Of a stretch of DNA of 64,000 nt, positions 61,959 to 64,000 are shown one piece after another. The stretch spans positions 558,001 to 622,000 of the forward strand of contig NZ_CP192599.1 in the NCBI RefSeq assembly GCF_050632385.1, in the 5' to 3' direction. This stretch comes from Humitalea sp050632385 (GTDB taxonomy: Bacteria; Pseudomonadota; Alphaproteobacteria; Acetobacterales; Acetobacteraceae). The translations under genes were made by a program, and so were the position numbers. The notes beneath the pieces are model-generated. The model saw only the letters and a list, made by a program, of their open reading frames with translations, ran no database searches and was not told the origin of the DNA. Within the stretch, counting starts at the first letter, position 1; every line of letters starts with the position of its first letter.

Positions 61959-62738
61959 ATGACGCTGCAGACACTGCGCGACGTGGCATCGCTGCGCGAC
62001 GCCGTCGCGGGCTGGCGCGCAGCCGGGGAATCGGTCGCGCTGGTGCCGACGATGGGCGCGCTGCACGCGGGGCATCTGGCGCTGGTGGCGCGCGCGCTGG
62101 TGCTGGCCGATCGGGTGGTGACCAGCATCTTCGTCAACCCGACGCAATTCGCACCGACCGAGGATTTGGCCCGCTATCCGCGTGACGAGGCGGGGGACGC
62201 GGCGCTGCTGGATGCCGCCGGTTGCGACGTGCTCTACGCGCCGACGGTCGCCGAGATGTATCCGCCCGGCTTCTGCACCGCGATCACCCCCGCCGGCCCG
62301 GCGCTGGGGCTGGAGGCGGATTTCCGCCCGACCATGTTCGGCGGCGTGGCACTGGTCTGCACCAAGCTGTTCACCCAATGCGGCCCCGATGTCGCGGTGT
62401 TTGGCGAAAAGGATTTCCAACAGGTGCAGGTGGTGCGCCAGGTGGTCGCGGACCTGGACCTGCCGCTGAGGATCGACACGGTGCCGACGGTGCGGGAGGC
62501 GGATGGGTTGGCGATGTCGTCCCGCAACCGATACCTCTCACCGGCGCAACGGGCGCTGGCCCCGGCGCTGTTCCAGGTGCTGCGCGCCGTCGCCGATGGC
62601 ACGCCGGCGGCGGAGGCCCCGGCGATGCTGCTGGCCGCCGGCTTCGACAGCGTGGACTACGTGGCGGTGCGCGATGGCGTGGTGCTGGGGGCGGCGCGGC
62701 TTGGCGGGGTGCGGTTGATCGACAACCTGGCGTGCTGA
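61959..62738 (+). CDS. panC: Pantoate-beta-alanine ligase
   Basis: A 259-residue ligase that forms pantothenate from pantoate, beta-alanine and ATP. It has the HIGH-like motif PTMGALHAGHLALV, FVNPTQFAPTEDLARYPRD and a KMSKS-like SSRNRYLSPAQRA, with GVALVCTKLFTQCGPDVAVF and GEKDFQQ in between. It is slightly short at the C terminus compared with E. coli PanC. The stop overlaps the likely start of the cardiolipin synthase gene. Confidence 0.95.
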   Translation: MTLQTLRDVASLRDAVAGWRAAGESVALVPTMGALHAGHLALVARALVLADRVVTSIFVNPTQFAPTEDLARYPRDEAGDAALLDAAGCDVLYAPTVAEMYPPGFCTAITPAGPALGLEADFRPTMFGGVALVCTKLFTQCGPDVAVFGEKDFQQVQVVRQVVADLDLPLRIDTVPTVREADGLAMSSRNRYLSPAQRALAPALFQVLRAVADGTPAAEAPAMLLAAGFDSVDYVAVRDGVVLGAARLGGVRLIDNLAC

Positions 62739-64000
62739 TCGCCCTGCATATCCTGGCGCAGATCCTGGTCATGGGCCGGGTGCTGCTGCGGCCGCATCGC
62801 GACCCCGCGTCGCGCATCGCCTGGATCGTGGTGATCCTGGTGCTGCCGGTGGCCGGGATGCTGGGGTATCTGCTGCTGGGGGAAACCAGCATCGGGCGCG
62901 GCCGCATCGCGCGGATGCAGGCGGCGCTGGCGGCCCTGCCGGACCCGGCGGCCGCCCCCGGCCATGACGCGGCCCCGCTGCGCGCCGATGTGCCGGAGCA
63001 ATACCGCCCGCTGTTCCGCGTCGGCCAGTCGATCAGCGGCCATGCGCCGGTCGGCGGCAACCAGGCGCGGCTGACCGCGGATTCCGATGCGATGATCGCC
63101 GATCTGGTGGCCGACATCGATGCCGCGACCGATCATGTGCATGTGCTGTTCTACATCTGGCTGCCCGACAACAACGGCACGCGTGTCGCCGAGGCGCTGT
63201 GCCGCGCCGCCGCCCGTGGTGTCGCCTGCCGCGCGCTGGTCGATGATCTGGGCAGCCGGGCGCTGACCCGCCACGCGCTGTGGCGCAGGATGGAAGACTG
63301 CGGGGTGCGCCTGGCCCGCGCGCTGCCGGTGGGCTTCGTGCTGGTGCGGCCGCTGCATGGGCGGATCGACCTGCGCGACCATCGCAAGATCGTCGTGATC
63401 GACAATCGAATCACCTATTGCGGCAGCCAGAACTGCGCCGACCCGGCGTTCCTGGTGAAGGCGAAATACGCCCCCTGGGTCGATGCGGTGATGCGCTTCG
63501 AAGGCCCCATCGCCCGACAGAACCAGCATCTTTTTGCTGGCGACTGGATGTGCTGGGCAGGTGAGGACATCACCGCATTGCTGCGTCGTCCGATCACCGA
63601 CGTCGCCCCGGGTTTCGCGGCGCAGGTCGTCGCCAGCGGGCCGACCGTGCGGCATTCGGCGATGCCGGAGATGTTCCAGACCCTGATTTTCGCCGCACGG
63701 CGGGAGTTGGTGATCACCACGCCCTATTACGTGCCCGACGATCCGATGCAGGGCGCGCTTTGCGCCGCCGGCAACCGGGGCGTCGCGACGACGATCATCT
63801 TCCCCGCGCGCAACGACAATTTCGCCATCGCCGCCACCAGCCGTTCCTACTACGCCGAGTTGCTGGCGGCCGGGGTGCGGATCTTCGAATACCAGGGCGG
63901 GCTGCTGCACACGAAATCGCTGACCCTGGATGGCGAGATCACCCTGATCGGTTCGGCCAACATGGACCGGCGCAGCTTCGACCTGAACTACGAGAACAAC
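62732..64000 (+). CDS. cls: Cardiolipin synthase (partial, runs off the window)
   Basis: The first 423 codons of a phospholipase-D-type enzyme that condenses phosphatidylglycerol into cardiolipin at the inner membrane. Two hydrophobic segments occupy residues 1-55 (HILAQILVMGRVLLRP, then WIVVILVLPVAGMLGYLLLG). The two HxK motifs are DHRKIVVID (His217) and LHTKSLTLDG (His393), the latter followed by LIGSANMDRRSFDLNYEN. I chose the GTG at 62732, which overlaps the panC stop and gives the usual membrane start; an ATG at 62771 is an alternative. The end of the window cuts off about the last 60 residues. Confidence 0.92.
   Translation, partial: MLIALHILAQILVMGRVLLRPHRDPASRIAWIVVILVLPVAGMLGYLLLGETSIGRGRIARMQAALAALPDPAAAPGHDAAPLRADVPEQYRPLFRVGQSISGHAPVGGNQARLTADSDAMIADLVADIDAATDHVHVLFYIWLPDNNGTRVAEALCRAAARGVACRALVDDLGSRALTRHALWRRMEDCGVRLARALPVGFVLVRPLHGRIDLRDHRKIVVIDNRITYCGSQNCADPAFLVKAKYAPWVDAVMRFEGPIARQNQHLFAGDWMCWAGEDITALLRRPITDVAPGFAAQVVASGPTVRHSAMPEMFQTLIFAARRELVITTPYYVPDDPMQGALCAAGNRGVATTIIFPARNDNFAIAATSRSYYAELLAAGVRIFEYQGGLLHTKSLTLDGEITLIGSANMDRRSFDLNYENN

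Overview
The window is high-GC bacterial chromosome with tightly packed genes, frequent 1- and 4-base stop/start overlaps, many Bug-type tripartite tricarboxylate (TTT) binding proteins, PEP-CTERM secreted proteins, a PurS/PurQ/PurL-type purine pathway and a purL-bolA-grxD cluster. Together these suggest an alphaproteobacterium, most likely Acetobacteraceae/Rhodospirillales (Roseomonas-like). That placement is inference from gene content; there is no rRNA here.

Layout. 0-5.2 kb: a PEP-CTERM protein, a class IV aminotransferase, and a catabolic operon (split UxaA/SuyAB-type lyase, methyltransferase, Ldh-type dehydrogenase). 5.3-12.3 kb: conserved housekeeping, ffh-rpsP-rimM-trmD-rplS then leuC-leuD-leuB and tRNA-Arg(ACG). 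12.3-19.5 kb: aldo/keto reductase with a divergent LysR regulator, first IS copy, homogentisate pathway (hmgA-fahA), and an unrecognised protein with a possible cysteine-peptidase fold. 19.5-30 kb: second IS copy, AraC regulator, TctBA transporter, dienelactone hydrolase, haem peroxidase, Bug protein, membrane metallophosphoesterase. 30-42 kb: LpxR-like protein, AraC regulator, VWA protein, DUF805 protein, GGDEF protein, hydroxyacid dehydrogenase, PEP-CTERM protein, threonate-dehydrogenase-like enzyme facing a Bug-MmgE/PrpD pair, and two TerC paralogues. 42-57.5 kb: purine metabolism dominates (purB; purC-purS-small membrane protein-purQ-acyl-carrier-like protein; NCS2 permease and uricase; purL-bolA-grxD), interspersed with repair and nuclease genes. 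57.5-64 kb: an SBP-amidohydrolase-SDR operon, a PhyH-family oxygenase, panC and a cardiolipin synthase cut by the window end.

The most unusual feature is a family of quasi-palindromic, multi-hairpin elements of about 230-280 bp at four loci (around 14.3, 19.5, 43.6 and 49.8 kb), each just after a stop codon. Three of the four carry a 1286-bp IS481-type insertion sequence at exactly the same internal site with the same 6-bp duplication, in both orientations; the fourth lacks the target hexamer and is empty. Comparing the copies, the central loop and the surrounding hairpin core occur in different relative orientations, as if two nested segments had inverted independently, while the stem arms and outer arms differ between copies but stay complementary within each copy.

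No stretch over 300 bases lacks a gene apart from these repeat/IS blocks. No CRISPR array, rRNA, prophage or replication origin was seen.
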